A stretch of DNA of 64,000 bases from Taeniopygia guttata (taxonomy: Eukaryota > Chordata > Aves > Passeriformes > Estrildidae): the NCBI RefSeq assembly GCF_048771995.1, contig NC_133026.1:59459001-59523000 (forward strand). Reading direction: 5' to 3'. This document shows positions 36,101 through 50,758 of the stretch, piece after piece. Made by a program: the position numbers and the translations under genes. The notes beneath the pieces are model-generated. The model had not been told where the DNA came from. It made no database searches and saw only the letters and a list, made by a program, of their open reading frames with translations. Position 1 is the stretch's first letter. Each line of letters starts with the position of its first letter.

Positions 36101-39100
36101 AATGTGCTTGTTATTGGATGTATAAGTGTTAATACCTGCCCTTAATTTTCTGTATAAACTTTTCTTCTGCACCATGGTGATACACAATAGTCTTTCCATT
36201 TACACTGAAGGAAAATTCTCCCATTTGACTGTTTCCCTGTACTTTAATTAAATGCAGACATGATCTAAAAGATTTGATGGAGTTAGAGAAAATGGAGAAA
36301 GTCATTGAACACTGTAGAAACTAAATTTCTTCAAGGTTTTTTTCTCTACTTCACTTCTGGTGATCCACTGCATTGTATTACAAGAGTCAGATTCTGAAAT
36401 GGAGTACACAGCAGAATTCCTATTTAAATTTTAATATTTCCTCATCTCCTGTGACATATATGCCCCCTTTTCATGGAACTGTGCAATTATAGACCAAGCT
36501 CCACATGCATCCCCTGGTCTAGTATTCTGCATGGGTTTACATTTGCATTTACTGCATTTGTCTTTGGTTTTTTCTTTGTCTGGTTTGGTTTTCACCTAGC
36601 AAATGGGTAATATCAGACACATGAACACAAGCAGAATTTAGACTCTCTTCTTGGGAGCTTCCTGTATGTAGAGTTTTGGAGCATACTAGTCTACGAATTT
36701 TAACAAATACGTATCAAGTTTGAATAGATCAGTAACAGATTAAGCCTTTATGTCAAAAAAGTGAGTGCATGCTCTTTTTTACACTTGAAACCCCATTTCA
36801 AGTAAAGAAAACCTCAGCAAGTCCACACAATTTGTTTTGGCGCATTACAGAGGCTTCAGACCTCGCAAGTATGCAGCAGCTAGAAAACAGTTCCTAGATC
36901 TCCCTGAAAATTCTTCCTGTTACAATTTTCTTCCTTGCACTGAACAGCTCTGTAACACTGAGTTGATTGCGATTGCCCTGACACTTCACTCACAAATAGA
37001 AAATACCCTTCAGTGCTGCTCACTTTTGTTCAGGTGATATATATTACTGTGATACTGGGAATAAGGTTCATGCCTCTTGCAAATCACAGCATTCTTACCA
37101 TAGAGGTGCTCATAGCTGCATTGCAAATTTTCATGCTATAGGTTTGCATAATTGTAGGTAGAAGACTTTTAAGGGAACAATAATAATAAATCTAAGACAG
37201 ATGTGGATTAATTGGGTTATTATACGCATGAATAAAAAAAATGCATGACATAACTTTGTAACACCATTAGAATGTGTTTTGCCTCTGTTTTAGGTTCCTA
37301 AAAAACTGCATTGGGTGTTTCTGCTTGCACATGTGAGTATGAGGAAAGAAAACATGACTGGGAGCCAGACATTTCTGCCCTGCAGCTTGTGCTGTGGGCT
37401 ACAGCTTCTATCTCTAGCTACCAAAATGCAGCTAGACTGAAAATAAACCTTCATTAGGGCTCCAGTTGTCTCTACAGAATACTTATGCATATTTCAGATA
37501 TGGCTTTAATTACTGAGTATGTAGGGACATAATTAATAGCAGTTTGTAATTTGGTGATTCTTGTGATACCAAACCAATATGCTTCAGATGGAAACTGGAA
37601 CACCAGCTGTTCAGTTCAGTAGTTATTGGGTGCTGAATCTGGTGAAAGGAAAATATTAATGTTTCCCTCCTGCGGGTTTTCTCTTTTATTTACTCATAAC
37701 ATATATTTGAATGAGCTATCTTATTGACTCTGTGTTCTAGTTTTTCTTTCCATTTGCCAAGGCAGTATGAAAATAAGTTAATAATTTGAGTTTCCCAAAG
37801 GCTTGGCGGGTTCTCCTTCAGTGTCTATTGCCTTAAAGTTATTTCAGGTTTGTATGACCTTTCCAGTTTACAAGTACCAGCAGCTATATCTGACTGGGTA
37901 TTAAAATGGCAAAGGAATTGCAACAGTATATTAAGCCATAAGAAACACTGAATCCATTTGCCAATATGTGTGTGCCTGTGTTTGTTCATGTTTGCGCATT
38001 AGTGTGAGGTAAAGATGGGGCAGCTTACCTTGCTGTCTTAGAGCTTACTCCAGAAATGTTTTGAATATGAGGTTTTATAGATAAAATTTGGGAAAAATCC
38101 TTAATTAACCACAGCAAAAGTAAGAATAAACTGAATCTGTGACATTACACTTGGCAGAACTGAGACAGATTAAACTGCTTCTATTATGGGAGTGAGCTCA
38201 GTATTTCTGAAATTGTGTCCAAAACCACCTAGTTCACATTTTCCAAGCACTTTGAAAATTCTCAGTGTGAACTAAATCAAAAAAATAGCCTAACATCTCT
38301 TTATTGATATGCTAAAAAGCAAATGGGAACATAAAATGTTTTCTCTCTTAAAGGGAGTGAAGATACTGCTCAGAGTCAAATTATTAACAGATGTTTAAGA
38401 TAGCAAATGTTCTCATTAATGAGCATAATTCCTTTTGAAGAATATTTGACTCTCTTTCTACATTTTACTTAGGCCAACATTAACTCCTCATGGTTTGTTA
38501 CATGAACTGCAAGCACAAAGAAATAAACAATGAATAGTGAAGAAGAGACTCAATACCTGTATTATTTTCCTGATAACGTTTGAGCTGTGCTGCCCTATAA
38601 AACTGACTTTGCAAAGAGGATGGGGACATCTATCTCTCCTTGCAGTATGTCAACCAATAGGCATATAAAAACAGCATCTTTCTCTGGTTTACTTAAACAT
38701 TCAAAGCCTTTAAACTGAGAAGTTAGGCCAGCTGGAAATTCTGTACTCAGGCTTAGGAGGAAAGATGGAGAAAGAAACAACTTGTCAGCATGGGAAATGC
38801 TGTTGTAGAGGACCTAACAAACTGCAGAAAGATCTATTTAATAAAAAAAATAAGGCAGCAAGGACTTAACATTCCTCCTGCTGAAATCTTTCTTTATCTC
38901 AGCCTACATTTGAAATGTAAGCATGTGCAGCATGCTTTATTTAGAATAGAGCAAGGTATGTCAGGAATGTCAAATGCTATATCAAGGTGATAGAAAACAT
39001 ATATTCTTTTGAAGATACAGCAGAGGAGAGGCCTAAGATGTTGCTATGGTTTGGAGGAGCACACGATCAGGAAGATTTTTTTTCCACTTTCTAATGCAGC

Positions 39101-40609
39101 ACTGTGCTGTCACTAGCACATTTTATTATTTCTTTCCCTTTTTCATCATCTCTGAGGAAAAACAGCTTTAAAGCCAGAATGATGCTGGGGACCAGCCAGC
39201 TGGTGGTTGAGTTTGAAGTGGTGCTTATCCATAGCAGGAGCACAGAAGAAAGAAAATCTGTAGCAGAGGGTCTGTATCATTTAGTGCAGACCCAACTGTA
39301 CCCCTTTTTTGCTCTGCAACAGCATTTGTGCTCTTCTGTCTGGTGCTACTCCTCGAGCAGTAGCGCTCACCAGCAGCACCCATGAGCAGTCAGCATCAGT
39401 TTGGAAAAAAGCTCTCCAAAGTAATGATGATCTTTATTTTATCCATTCCAGCTGAAATAGAACTTGGTTTTGTGCATGGCTATCCCTCTTCTATAACAGT
39501 AATGCTTGAAAGAAAAAAACTATCTTCAATTATTCTTGGTTGGGCTTAATCCTTTTTTTAGTTGAGATTCCCATGTCAAGTAGATAGACTTTAGGCAACT
39601 GCAAACTGTAAATAATATAAGAAAAAGCAAGATTACTATTTTAAAACTATGACAGAGGACTTTTGAGGAAGTCTGGACAAAAATAATATCTTTTAAAAGT
39701 ATTTCAATTATGCAAAACAATCATCTGATCTCTTTAAATAGCAGGGAAGAATTCACAAAATGAATTTTCTCCTGCTGTTATCACGCATAAAAAAGGATTC
39801 GTCCTGCTTTAACAAACTGATAGTTACACAAGGACTTATAACTCCTATGTCAAATCAGAAAAAATCTACATTTTTTCTTTAGTTAAAGGAAAAGTCTGCT
39901 ACAATAGAAAGTCTCTGAAAAAAAGTGGTGTTTGCAAAGAAAATAAAGAGATCTGCATTTTCAGTGAAAATCATCCAGACCTGGCATATGTGAATCCTAT
40001 TGTGTAAGGTAAAATTGACTTTGGATAATGGGTCTTTTTTTTTTTTTTTTTTTCCTGATATGAGTGCTCCTGACTGGTGTGGAACTCAATGGTATGCAAA
40101 TTACTCCTACCAGGGACTGGGCCAGCAGCTATAATTTGGCAGAAAAAGATTTACAATTGCTGGCTCTGTGGGATATGCAAGAAGACATTTAAGGAAATGA
40201 GTTGAGAATTATACTGTTTCTGTTGGCATACAGGGATGAAAAGCACAGAAGTCGGAGCCATGTTTCTGTTTTCCTGGATTCTGAACTGAAAGTGCATGAA
40301 AAGTGATTAATCAACAATTTTTGCTAACTACTAAATTTGCAGCTGCAAAAACAACCATCCAAATCCTTCCTTATTAATTTTTAATGAATAACTATTGCTT
40401 GTGATAATTAAAGATAATTTCTAAACATTATGGAGAGGACTTGCCATACAAACAAACAAAAATTAAACATAATCATCTTAGGCAAATCTTTCACATAGTT
40501 TTGAATAATGCAGTAAAGAATAGTGTAGCAGCATTAGCAAAACAAGCTCAGAGAACTAAGCATCAGTCATGCAATAGTGTAAATTTAGATTCCATTAACC
40601 TTATTGTCT
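30116..40609. other. Intergenic, no gene seen
   Basis: About 10.5 kb of AT-rich DNA. It contains a poly-T run of 27 (31128-31154), a second T run (40035-40053), a CpG cluster (30689-30721), a short hairpin (31863-31885) and one GC-richer patch at about 34755-34930 that could be a non-coding exon. No protein frame can be supported. Confidence 0.5.
31128..31154. repeat. Poly-T run (27 nt)
   Basis: Homopolymer in AT-rich DNA, preceded by a pyrimidine-rich CCTTC stretch. No attached retroposed sequence is recognised. Confidence 0.95.
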
Positions 40610-40730
40610 CATGGTTGAAAAGAGACACAGACCAGCTGGAGGACGTCCAGAGAACAGCAGTGAGACTGACCAGAAGTCCAGAAAATTTGACCTGCAAGGA
40701 AAAATTGAATTACCTAAAGAATAGATAATG
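40610..40730 (+). repeat. CR1-type LINE fragment, diverged
   Basis: The segment with 'GGTTGAAAAGAGACACAGACCAGCTGGAGGA' then 'GTCCAGAGAACAGCAGTGAGACTGACCAGAAG' and 'ACCTGCAAGGAAAAATTGAA' follows the order of the distal 3' part of CR1 LINEs. That is the same region that begins more clearly at 63836. No tail is visible, so it is an internal fragment. Confidence 0.55.
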
Positions 40731-43114
40731 AGGCATATAAAGCCAATAGGCAAATGTAACACGCAGCAAAGATTTAGGAAAATCACTGTGAGACTAAAAC
40801 TCATGCAGAAGAATAGAGACTCAACCAGCCAGCTGTCTGAATAGTGGCTGGAGAGCTATCTCAGGGATGATGTGTGTGCATTGGGAGAGCTGAAAATGCC
40901 CAAGGCTCCTTTCTTACTACATGGCTCCTCAGGGGAGTAAACTCATGGTTTAAGTGTCCAATCCCAAATAAACCAAGGAAGGGTATCAACATCTCCTAAA
41001 GGCATCAAAACATACACAGAACCTTGAAGGACTGACTCATAACTTGTTGATGCCTCTCTTTTCCCCCCTCTCAAGACCTGTGCTGCGAGCATGATCATGG
41101 TTCTTGGAGAGATAGAGTCTGCTCTTATGGCTACACTGCTCTTATTGTTGACTACAAGAGAATTTGTCTTCATTTTCACATTTGCAGCACTGTGCTCACA
41201 TTCCTACAGGTTTTCTCAGGTGGAGCAATGAACAGAGATTATCCATGGAGAATACAGAAGTGACAAGAGCAGCAGGGAGCACCACTTTCATTGATCACCT
41301 CAGAAAATTCTATTTTTTTACGAGATTGTAATCACCTATAAACATGCCAGCTGGCTAATGCATTGAAAAGTTATATATTTGCTGTGTTGAGATGAAGTTC
41401 AGAATCATCCTGCTTTTTTGTGCACTGCACACTGCCAAAGAAAGAGTTATTCACACTGCAATTATTCTGGGGTTATTTAGTTGAAGAATATCCCAAAGCA
41501 GGTTCTGTACCCTATTTTATATCACTGCTCATATTTGGTCATTGACATCTGTATCAATTGCATCTGGTCATGTCTGTAAAAAAGAAAAACAATGTTTCAT
41601 TTTTATTTCAATAAATTATGAATCTGGGTATCATTTTATGGGTTCAGTGGTTTATCTCAGCTCCAGTTTATTTCTCTCTGTCACATCCAAAATCCATTAA
41701 CCTGAACAGGTGATGTAGAGCTTTTAAAATATCAAAAATCTATCTTCAGCTTACTAAAAATTATTTTAATGATCAGCGAACCTTGCAATGTTTTAATTTT
41801 CAAACCCTCACTGAATTCTAACTTGAACATTTTCTCATTAAATTCTTCAGTACTTGTCTTGACTTTCAGGAAAATGTCTAGAACAGCTATTTCAATATCC
41901 AGTATTAAGATACATCTTTTTCAGGTTGAGCAGAAGAAAAAAAATGTGATGACTGGAGAAACATGATTAGGAAGTGGTCAAAAGTAGTTTGACATGATAC
42001 TTTTTTAGTGAAAATAGGCCAAGAATAGTTGGTTGTTGGTACTTGCTTTTTAATCCTCTTCTAGCAGCTGAGTAGAAGGATGTGTTTTTTACTGTTTTTT
42101 AGGGGGATTTGAATTAAATGACCTTTGTTTCAGCTTGGAAATGTCTTATGACCTCCATTTCATTGTTCTCTGGTAGTCATACAGAAGTCTTGTAGCCTGC
42201 CATATAAAATCTTGTGCAGCACAGAGTTTTCCCCAGACAAAGGGCATGGTTGACATGCAATGCCTATTTAGGGTCTAAACACAGGTATTAAAGATGTAGT
42301 TTAAGTTTATTCACACAGAGGAGGAAGGCATGAGAAAAAACTCGCTTCCTAAAACTCTAGCAGGAAGTCATGCAGGAAGAAAGGATTATAAACTGATGAG
42401 AGACATTATTTCGTACAAGGAGGAGGAGTATTGTGTGAGAACAGTAGGATAGCTTCAGCTCTAGATCTCAGCACACTGGCAGCATGGCAGAGTAGAGCAG
42501 CTCTGCTGGCAGCACAATCCACACACAAGTGCTCCAGCACAGTGCACTGGAGTGTTTCCTGAAACACGACAATCTCAGAGCAGCACAAAGACCCACCAGG
42601 AGCCTGAAGCTCACATCACAGTGACTGACAAGATGAGGACAGGGTGAGGAGGAACACTGGGCCTTCCCTGCATCACTAACATTTGCTTTTAACATTATTT
42701 TCCTACAAAATATTTTTGACTGGATTCCCTAAATATACTTCTTTAGTTTTCTGGATATTTTTCACCAATTTGAGGTAGAATTTTTCAGTGAATATAATAT
42801 TTTATGAAATTATATTAATCCATTCTGAATAATTTAATATACTTTTCCAAATTATCTGCATTTGCAGTAGGAGAGAGTAGCAGGACTCTTTACCCTTGGA
42901 TCATGGGCAAACAACTCCAACAATGCCCTGTTTTGGGAGCCATCAGTGGCAGGCTGAGAGGGGGCTGCCATGTGCTGCTTTAGTTGTTGGATTTGGCTGA
43001 AATCAGTCTGGCTCATCAGTCCCAAATTAGCATCCTGATAGTGAGGCAAAGGTTTGGCACAAAAGCTGCCAAGCTGACCTGGAGACGTATGACTGGCAGT
43101 TAGTCACTTGACAC
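40731..43114. other. Intergenic, no gene seen
   Basis: AT-rich with a GC-richer patch at about 42440-42670. No supportable coding frame or recognised repeat. Confidence 0.5.
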
Positions 43115-43657
43115 TGTCAAAGTCCACTCAACTTTTTTCACTCTGGGTTCCTCTCTCACATTCCCTCTTGGAATGTGAGCATGATGTTCCCTCCCTTTAA
43201 GTGGGGATGTCTCTCAAGGACACTCCTCAAGGTCAAGTGAGAGAAATCTGCCCACAAGCTTTTGTGTGGTGGATTACATCCATCTCTACTTAATAATTGT
43301 TCCTTTTTGCTAGCTTTAATATATTTGCTTTTATATAGCGCACTATACTTTATTATACACTACTGGTAGTTTTAGCTTACAGACTGGGTACAAAATAATT
43401 CTGATTAAGATCTTTTGCCTAATAATTTTTCATAATAAATAATTAGTTTTATATAAATATCTGATTTGCCATCTTTAATCCTGAGGGATAAAGTTGCTTA
43501 ATCTGTTGATAAAGACTGTAGCTAAGATTGGATCCAGCTGCCCCCCAGGCTCCTCTCTGAGAAGGAGCTTAGAAAGCAAGGAGGAACTTTCTGCACCTCA
43601 TGGCTCCATGTCAGGGCTCCTCTGATAAACTTTGAATGTCTCACTTTATCTGTGACA
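43115..43657 (+). repeat. Probable solitary LTR, family C
   Basis: The unit runs from TGTCAAAGTCC to TTTATCTGTGACA, with TG...CA ends and TGTC/GACA terminal inverted bases. Inside are a long AT-rich middle with TATATAG (about 43335), an AATAAA signal in CATAATAAATAATT (about 43433), and a GC-richer 3' part starting GATTGGATCCAGCTGCCCC. It resembles an avian LTR I recall, but there is no second copy in the window for comparison. No target-site duplication is obvious. It could instead be part of another interspersed repeat. Confidence 0.5.
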
Positions 43658-46600
43658 ATGAGTTTATAAAGAACTGTATTAAATCAGTCCAATAACAAGT
43701 TAAGAAAACTCTTACCTTGACAAACAGAAGCTAAATTTCATACAAACAAAAGCTTCTATTTCATGTGCAGAATTCCAGCTTTATGCCAAGAGAAGGTTTG
43801 AAGAGAGTAATTTGCACATTAGTTGAATTTGTGTGTTCGTTCCAAACTATAATCCACACAGTATTTACATAAAGTAGAATAGTTTTTTAGGACACATAAT
43901 TTCAGTTCATTTATTCTCTTTTACTTTGAAGAGTACAATGCTATATCTGGCCAAAGTTTGTCTTGTTCACTGTAAATTGAGGATTTTATAAAAAAGGGGA
44001 ATAATTATAGTTTTTGTCACTATGGATGGATTACTGGCTTCTCAGTTATTTGGCAAATTGAGTAGAAATATACACTTCAGAGTTTACTTTTTTGTTTTGT
44101 ATGTCCTAGCCTAAATGAAAGGTGGCTGACAAAAACAGATTTAGGATAATTATAACTAAGACAGAGAAGTATTTAATGAATTAATAAAAGTTTTGCCATT
44201 GGTTTCAAAAGAGCTCCCACAGCTGAGGAATAACAAAAGGTTCATACATTTACATGGTATTTATCATCTACTGTCTTAGCAATATATTCAACAGAGGACA
44301 GTGCATTTCTAAAATGATATAATTAAAAAGTTTCAGAGCATTAATTTGAGAATAAAATAAAAAATAAATTTTAACAGTATTTTTTTTTTCTTTACATTTT
44401 TCAGAATAAGCTTCCAAGACCCTGAGAAGAACTTAGGGCACTTAACTGGTATTTCAGAAAAGGATATTATTCAAATGAAGGTTTAAAAGTAATAGTTCTA
44501 AAAATTTCTAGAAAATGTCTCAGCCTGATTGGGAAACTCAGGTAGGAATAGACAAAGTTATGATCCCTGCTGTGTATGAAATAAGAGGAGAATGCACAAC
44601 TCTTGCAGGAATGTAGCAAAGGGAGAGTAAGAAATGTTGATGTCTCTATCCAGCCATAAGGCACTAAGTCTGACCACCACTTTAAATTAATTTTGAAACA
44701 GCAAATGAATGGAATTCAGACATGAAAAGGTAAAGGGTATTTATTGTCTCAATTCCAAGAAGCAATCTGAACAATAACCCAGGCTGAAAATAAGAAACCT
44801 ACTATACAAAAAATGAAGAGGGGAGACCCTTCAGGCTAGAAAGCATAAAATAAATGAATAAAAACCCCAGTCAAAATAGAATATTCACCAGAGTTGGTAG
44901 AATTATAAAAGCAGCATTTTTTTTTTTTCAAGAAACTTGTTCAAAAGTGTAGCTTGTTGATTGTATCTGCTATTGACCTCTGCAGGGTTGGCTTGGAAAC
45001 TCTATGTAGGATAGAAAATGTCACATGATGCAGCCAATAAAAACTGCACAAAACTAAGCCTCTCATGAAGCTTGACCTTTCCCTTAAATGGCTTGTCTTT
45101 CAAAATTTTGATTGAAGTTGGTCTCTAGTCCCAGAAAATTCTCTGAATTAATAAGAATAATGAAAACTGCACCACACTGATTATCACCACGTTGATTATT
45201 TTGTGAGTTTGGGTGCAGTATATGTTTGTCATTTAGGTCAAGATTATAGAGGCCAGGGAAAGATTACTTTTCCATGAAATACTCAGTCCACACTGAAATG
45301 ACAACTGTTCTTTGAGGAATAGATTGTATTTTTCTTGGTGTTTATGACAGTGGGGTTTCATGTCATTTGATTCCTTCAAATAAATATATCAAACACTTGA
45401 GATGAAATCCTGTGATTAAGAGGGATGGACTGCTAATTCTGCAGATACTTGATCTGAAGACAGCAACTAAAATCTTTAGAGATCACATAGCTTTAAACAA
45501 ACTTTCATTCATGCCACTGATTTTCTAAATGCATTAGAAAGGTTTCAGCTTGCTATTTTCATTAATTTTATGTCATTATGTATGGAAAAATGTCGCTGGG
45601 GAGGTAGTGCAAGATGTAAAGAGAATATATATTTTATATGAGAGAATTCACCTGAAATAAAGCATAACTGGCCCTTAAATTGCTTGTTTGTTTAATACAA
45701 AGTACTTAAGCACTGTCATCCAGGAAGCAGTGAGAGCACATTGCTATGTGCTATCTGATAGTTAAAAGAGACCTGTAATGCTTCATCCCTGCATCTCTTT
45801 TCTATCATGTAAATTAATTGAAATGCAATTATATGTCTTCCATGACTCTGAGACAGAAAACTACTTTCTTCTGTCTCACAGTGATTTTAATCACTTTAAT
45901 GCAGAAAATCACTTGCTTGAATTTTAGTGACCTTGTTAACTATCATTTGTGTGGATTTTATACTCGGAGAGGTAGGAAAAAGGGGGATAAACCTCACAAA
46001 GAGCTTGTTATACTTCGTTGCAGAAAATCTTTTTCATACTGATAGCTCACCATTTAGTGAGATGCTTATAAGAGCTATTAAAAAAAAAAATCTTTTGGGA
46101 CTTAGCAGTGTTTGCACTTCCCAAGAGATGAAAGTCACAAAAAATTTGATGGGGAAGGTTGTGCTCTTTCCATCAACAGCTTCTCAGCTGAAGTTAGGTC
46201 TGATTCTCTTCTCTGTCTGCTTTTCATTGCTTCTCAGAACCTTTCTGGGTTTCACAGGGGATCTCAGCTGCTCTACCAGCTATAACAATGTCACCTTATA
46301 ATCGGAAGTAAACATAGGTACTCCATTTTGCTGGAGAGTTGTCATATGGCTCTGTTTAAAGCAGTGTTGCAACTTTCTCATTCTTTATACTTCTGGCCAT
46401 GATGTGGCTTAACTGAATTAGTCTGTCACTAAGCATGTGATAAATCATATAGATTTAGTAGCACAAATAAGCTAGTTCAGTCCTCCGTTCTACCATTCTG
46501 TCTCAACAAGCATTTTCCAAAATTATAAGGAGCACCTCCTTAAAGGCAGAGAAAAATGATGCATGTTTGATGTCTTTCAAAGAAGCTCGTTATTTCCTTT

Positions 46601-49549
46601 ATTAAAGTAAGGAAGATGAAACAGAATTTTTAGGAAAACACACAATATGATTTAATTATACTTTGTGTATCTGAGTTTGAAGACAGAAAGAAACACTATA
46701 GTGTTTGTTCTTAAAATAAGTTGCTAAAGAAGTTTTATTTAATAGGATCAGCAATAATTGCTGGAAATTGTTGCCTTTCTCAGAAAGAAATCTGAATCAG
46801 TCAGTTCTTCCCAGGATGTAGTTATCTGCCATGTAAATTTTGAGTGAGCTAATTCAAGCTTCCTAGGGTGATGAAAAATCCTTTTGCTTGCTTGGCCATT
46901 TTTTACAGATTTCTTAATTTTTTCTGTGATTTTCTTTATGTGATTAATTTTTTAACATTTTCAGGGATTTTTTTCTGTTTAAGTTTTTTTTCAGTTATCT
47001 GCAGGAATTCACAGTACCCTAAGGTGCTGCATGCTGGCATATTGATATATATTTGTTCAGGCTAACAGTCCTTGGAGGGATTTTACCTTTATTTTCTGCT
47101 TTCCTTTACTGGAAAGGAAATGTAACATGCATTTAAATTGGCTTTGTTTTCCTTGCATCCCATGTTTACAATTCTCTACCTCATTCTTGCAGATGTGAGG
47201 AGGAAATCTCATCTCCGTTGCTCCCACAGTGCCACAGTAAGAGTCACTCTGGAGTAGGGGACTAACTGAATGAATCTGCCCAAAAGCCATTTGACATCTT
47301 AGTTCTCACAACTGCAGAGACTCCCTTCCTCACTGAAAAATTTTACATATGGCATGTGAGGATACTTTGGTACTTTTTTTTTCCTTGTTTAACTCTCAAA
47401 GGTTTCAAACAATGCTCTAGTCTCTCAATTAAACAGTTAGCTTCAACAAAATCTATTTACTGTACAAAGAGAGATAAAATATTACTAATACATTAAAGAA
47501 TTTCAGTCCAGCTTGAGAACTCTGGGCCTTTTCTTGGTCACCTCTAAAAGGGGATATACCTTCACCCACAGTTCTGTAGACTGCTTCTGAGCCCTTATCA
47601 ATTTTTAACTCACTTTTGGGATTTAGACTGCCAGCAGTCCCATCTTGTCTGTTGAAGCAAAAGTATCTCCAAGTCCAGGCTGATTTCTCAACCATCAGGG
47701 TGATTCAAGTATTAATCTTCTACCATGGCTACTTTCTCTTCCTTCTGTTATTTTTTTAAACAACCGTAGAGTGTGGAGTTTTGAACAATGTAAAGACATG
47801 AGCTAGTCAATTTATTGCACTGCTCTTATATATACTTTCAACCTTCCATTTTCATGAGAGTCTGTTATGGCAGAAAGTCATCAGCCTCTGTCACAGAAAG
47901 CCATAAAATCTGTATGCCACGAGTAGAGAAGAAAATGATTTATAAGGCATATATTTTTCCCCTAAAAAGAGAAGAAAGGAGACTCCTCCTGAGGTTATGA
48001 AAAATAATCCTTCAGTGAGGGCTAGAAGTTCTCAGCAATGACCCAGATCAATTCTGCTATTCAAAAACAGGAATTGGTTCATGCCCCTGAATTTTAGAAG
48101 AAGACTTTTCTACAAGAGCTTTGAAAATAAAATATTTCTGCTTTCCATTGGGTCAGCTTCATTATCAATATCATCTTGTAACTCAGACTTTTTAAAGTAC
48201 CAGAGATCTTCAAAGGAGGAACAGCAGTTTTCACAAGATGAAAGGGGGTTTTTTCTCACCATATGCTGATGATTGTTGTAAAGAGGTTATTGGGAAATCA
48301 GATCACTGCAGACATGCTGCAACGCTTCAAAAGTCTAGACATTTTGTACTTTCCCCTTCTGTGTCCAGTTCTCAGAGAAAACAGTGACAATTTTGGACTG
48401 TGTGTCAGTGACAATGCACTTACCTCAGGGAATTACTCTCAGGGTTGTCCTTTCATCTAGTCTTATCCTGACACTGCTGCTGGCTGACTCACTCATTGTC
48501 ACATCACTCGGCGTGTCTGCTTTATGTCTTATGCCAGATTATGACTCTGGGATTTCTAGTTCCTTCATATAGAGCTCCTATGGAGGAAAACAATTCACAA
48601 GTAGTTTAAGCACTTCCTGCAGACTCTGTCCGGGACTGCTTCAATATCTCTGCTAAGAAACAGAGTGCTTAGAGGAGCTACCAAAATGAATGGAAACCCT
48701 AAAAATCCACTGTGCAGATACAGAGTATAAATATGTATATATATGCAAGGTTTTGTGCAGAAAATTCAATGAGGGTTAAAATAAGCTGGTTTTTGGTAAC
48801 AGTATGTATGTGTGTATGTATGTAAGCCCTTCAGACATAAACTATGCATCTTGAACAGTGCCTACTAAGTACGCAACTCTTCCTTCCTGTAAAGCCACTA
48901 AAGAAATGATTACATGGTATTGTCTGACATTTCCATTGGAATAACAACAATCACACTCAGAGGTGAGTCGACTGGAAGAAAAAACTCAAGCCAGTTAGTA
49001 GCTTTTCATCTCACATAACTTTTGGTTACACTGCCATTCAGAGAACTTTTCTGAGAAACTGAAGTCATTGACATAATACAAAACAGCTGCTTTTTTTTTC
49101 CCACAGCACAATCCTGGGCTTTCTTTAGATGATGATCTTCCAGTTTTTCTGCTGTGGCTCTCTATTTCTTATTCAGCTATAATGAGACATACCATTTTTC
49201 ATGGTTAGACAGCGGGACTGACTAGGCTGTTTTTCAGCTAGAACGAAATGTTACTGCATTTCTCACACAGATAAAAACTGAGTATCATTATGGCAGAAAA
49301 GTCACGATGATAAACTAGAAAAGTGAAGATCTTTTTAAACTTCATCATATAAAATTATCTCATATCTAAAGTGAGACAAAGAATGGTAGTGCTGAAAATG
49401 GCCCTGTCAGGTGCATATAGGAAGTGGAGAAGAGTATGTAGGTTTTAGAAGTATTTCTTCCACTATATTTATATTCAAAGGCCATGAAGAAAGGAAATGA
49501 CCAGATTAACAGTTTATTTTTAAAAATCATAAATAATTTAAATAGTGGC

Positions 49550-49587
<38 letters not shown>

Positions 49588-50727
49588 CAGTGTTATTGTT
49601 TTTTGGTTTGATGAGCTGGATTGATGGCAATATTTATTTTATACTTAAGCTCAGATGCTGCTGTATGTTTTTTTGAGAAATTTTTAGAGAGGGATAGTAA
49701 CACCGAGGAGATTGTGGAGTCCCTTGGACTAAGTACTTCAGATGAGTCTGAACAGACAAGCACCTAAATCTACAAGCAAGGAAAAGAAAATTGATTATTT
49801 GTGAGAGATGGGATGAGGGAGAAAAAAAGCTACAGGGATGTCATTGCTGCATTAACTGCAAATTAATAGTAGCCATTATCACAATGCTGGTCACCTAAAA
49901 TAGCAATGAGATCAGATTTAAACAGCTTAGTGTTTAAAGCCTCTGTGCTTCTCATGCCATTTTAATGAAAAGCATTCCACTTCCATCCATTTTCAAGTAA
50001 GCACAAATGTATCATTTGCCAGAAAAATCAACATTTATGTGCTTTCAGTCTCCAGACTGACTAAGCGGTTCTCCTTTTCTTTTAACTAAAAGACATGAGG
50101 AAAAGAGGCAAGCTACCAAGACTCCTGGTCTCGACACTGAGGTCCCTTGATTTAAAAATTCCTTTCACTTTAAAGAGAAATATTATGAGGTAATCATAAT
50201 AAAATAAAATGCTAGGTGAAAATATATTAGACCAGTTTCCCACTGACCAGCATTTTTATTTGCATATAGTCCCAAAATACAGTGATCAAAATCCTGAACA
50301 CTGGGAAGCAATGGAGAATATTTGGGGTTTTTTTTAATAACTCCATCACTAACAGGGATGTTAATAGAGACTGCATCACCTAGAGATTTTCAGATTCAGA
50401 TTCAGATGTAGTAAGTTGATGGGTAAATGGTGGACAGACTAATGAACAGAGATTTGATCCGGTGAGATGTTGTAAGACCAAAAGAAAGCTAGTGGTCCAA
50501 AAATGTGAGCAAACAAGTATTCCCATATTGCTCAGAGGCTAATTTACTGAACTAGAAAGAATCAAAGAAATGCTTCTTCCAAAGACATCTGTGGATAGGA
50601 GGTAGAAGTACACTGCATTATTTTCACAATTTTGGTGAGTATCTTGAATGTTAGGTGGAATTTGCTGCTGCTACATAGAGAGATGATGCATACTAAAATC
50701 TCACAGAAACTTCCAAAGTTTAATTGC

Positions 50728-50758
<31 letters not shown>

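Noticed and set aside
45927..46301. 124-codon open frame on the + strand
   Set aside because: No family resemblance and no splice or promoter context; length is not unusual for chance in 64 kb.
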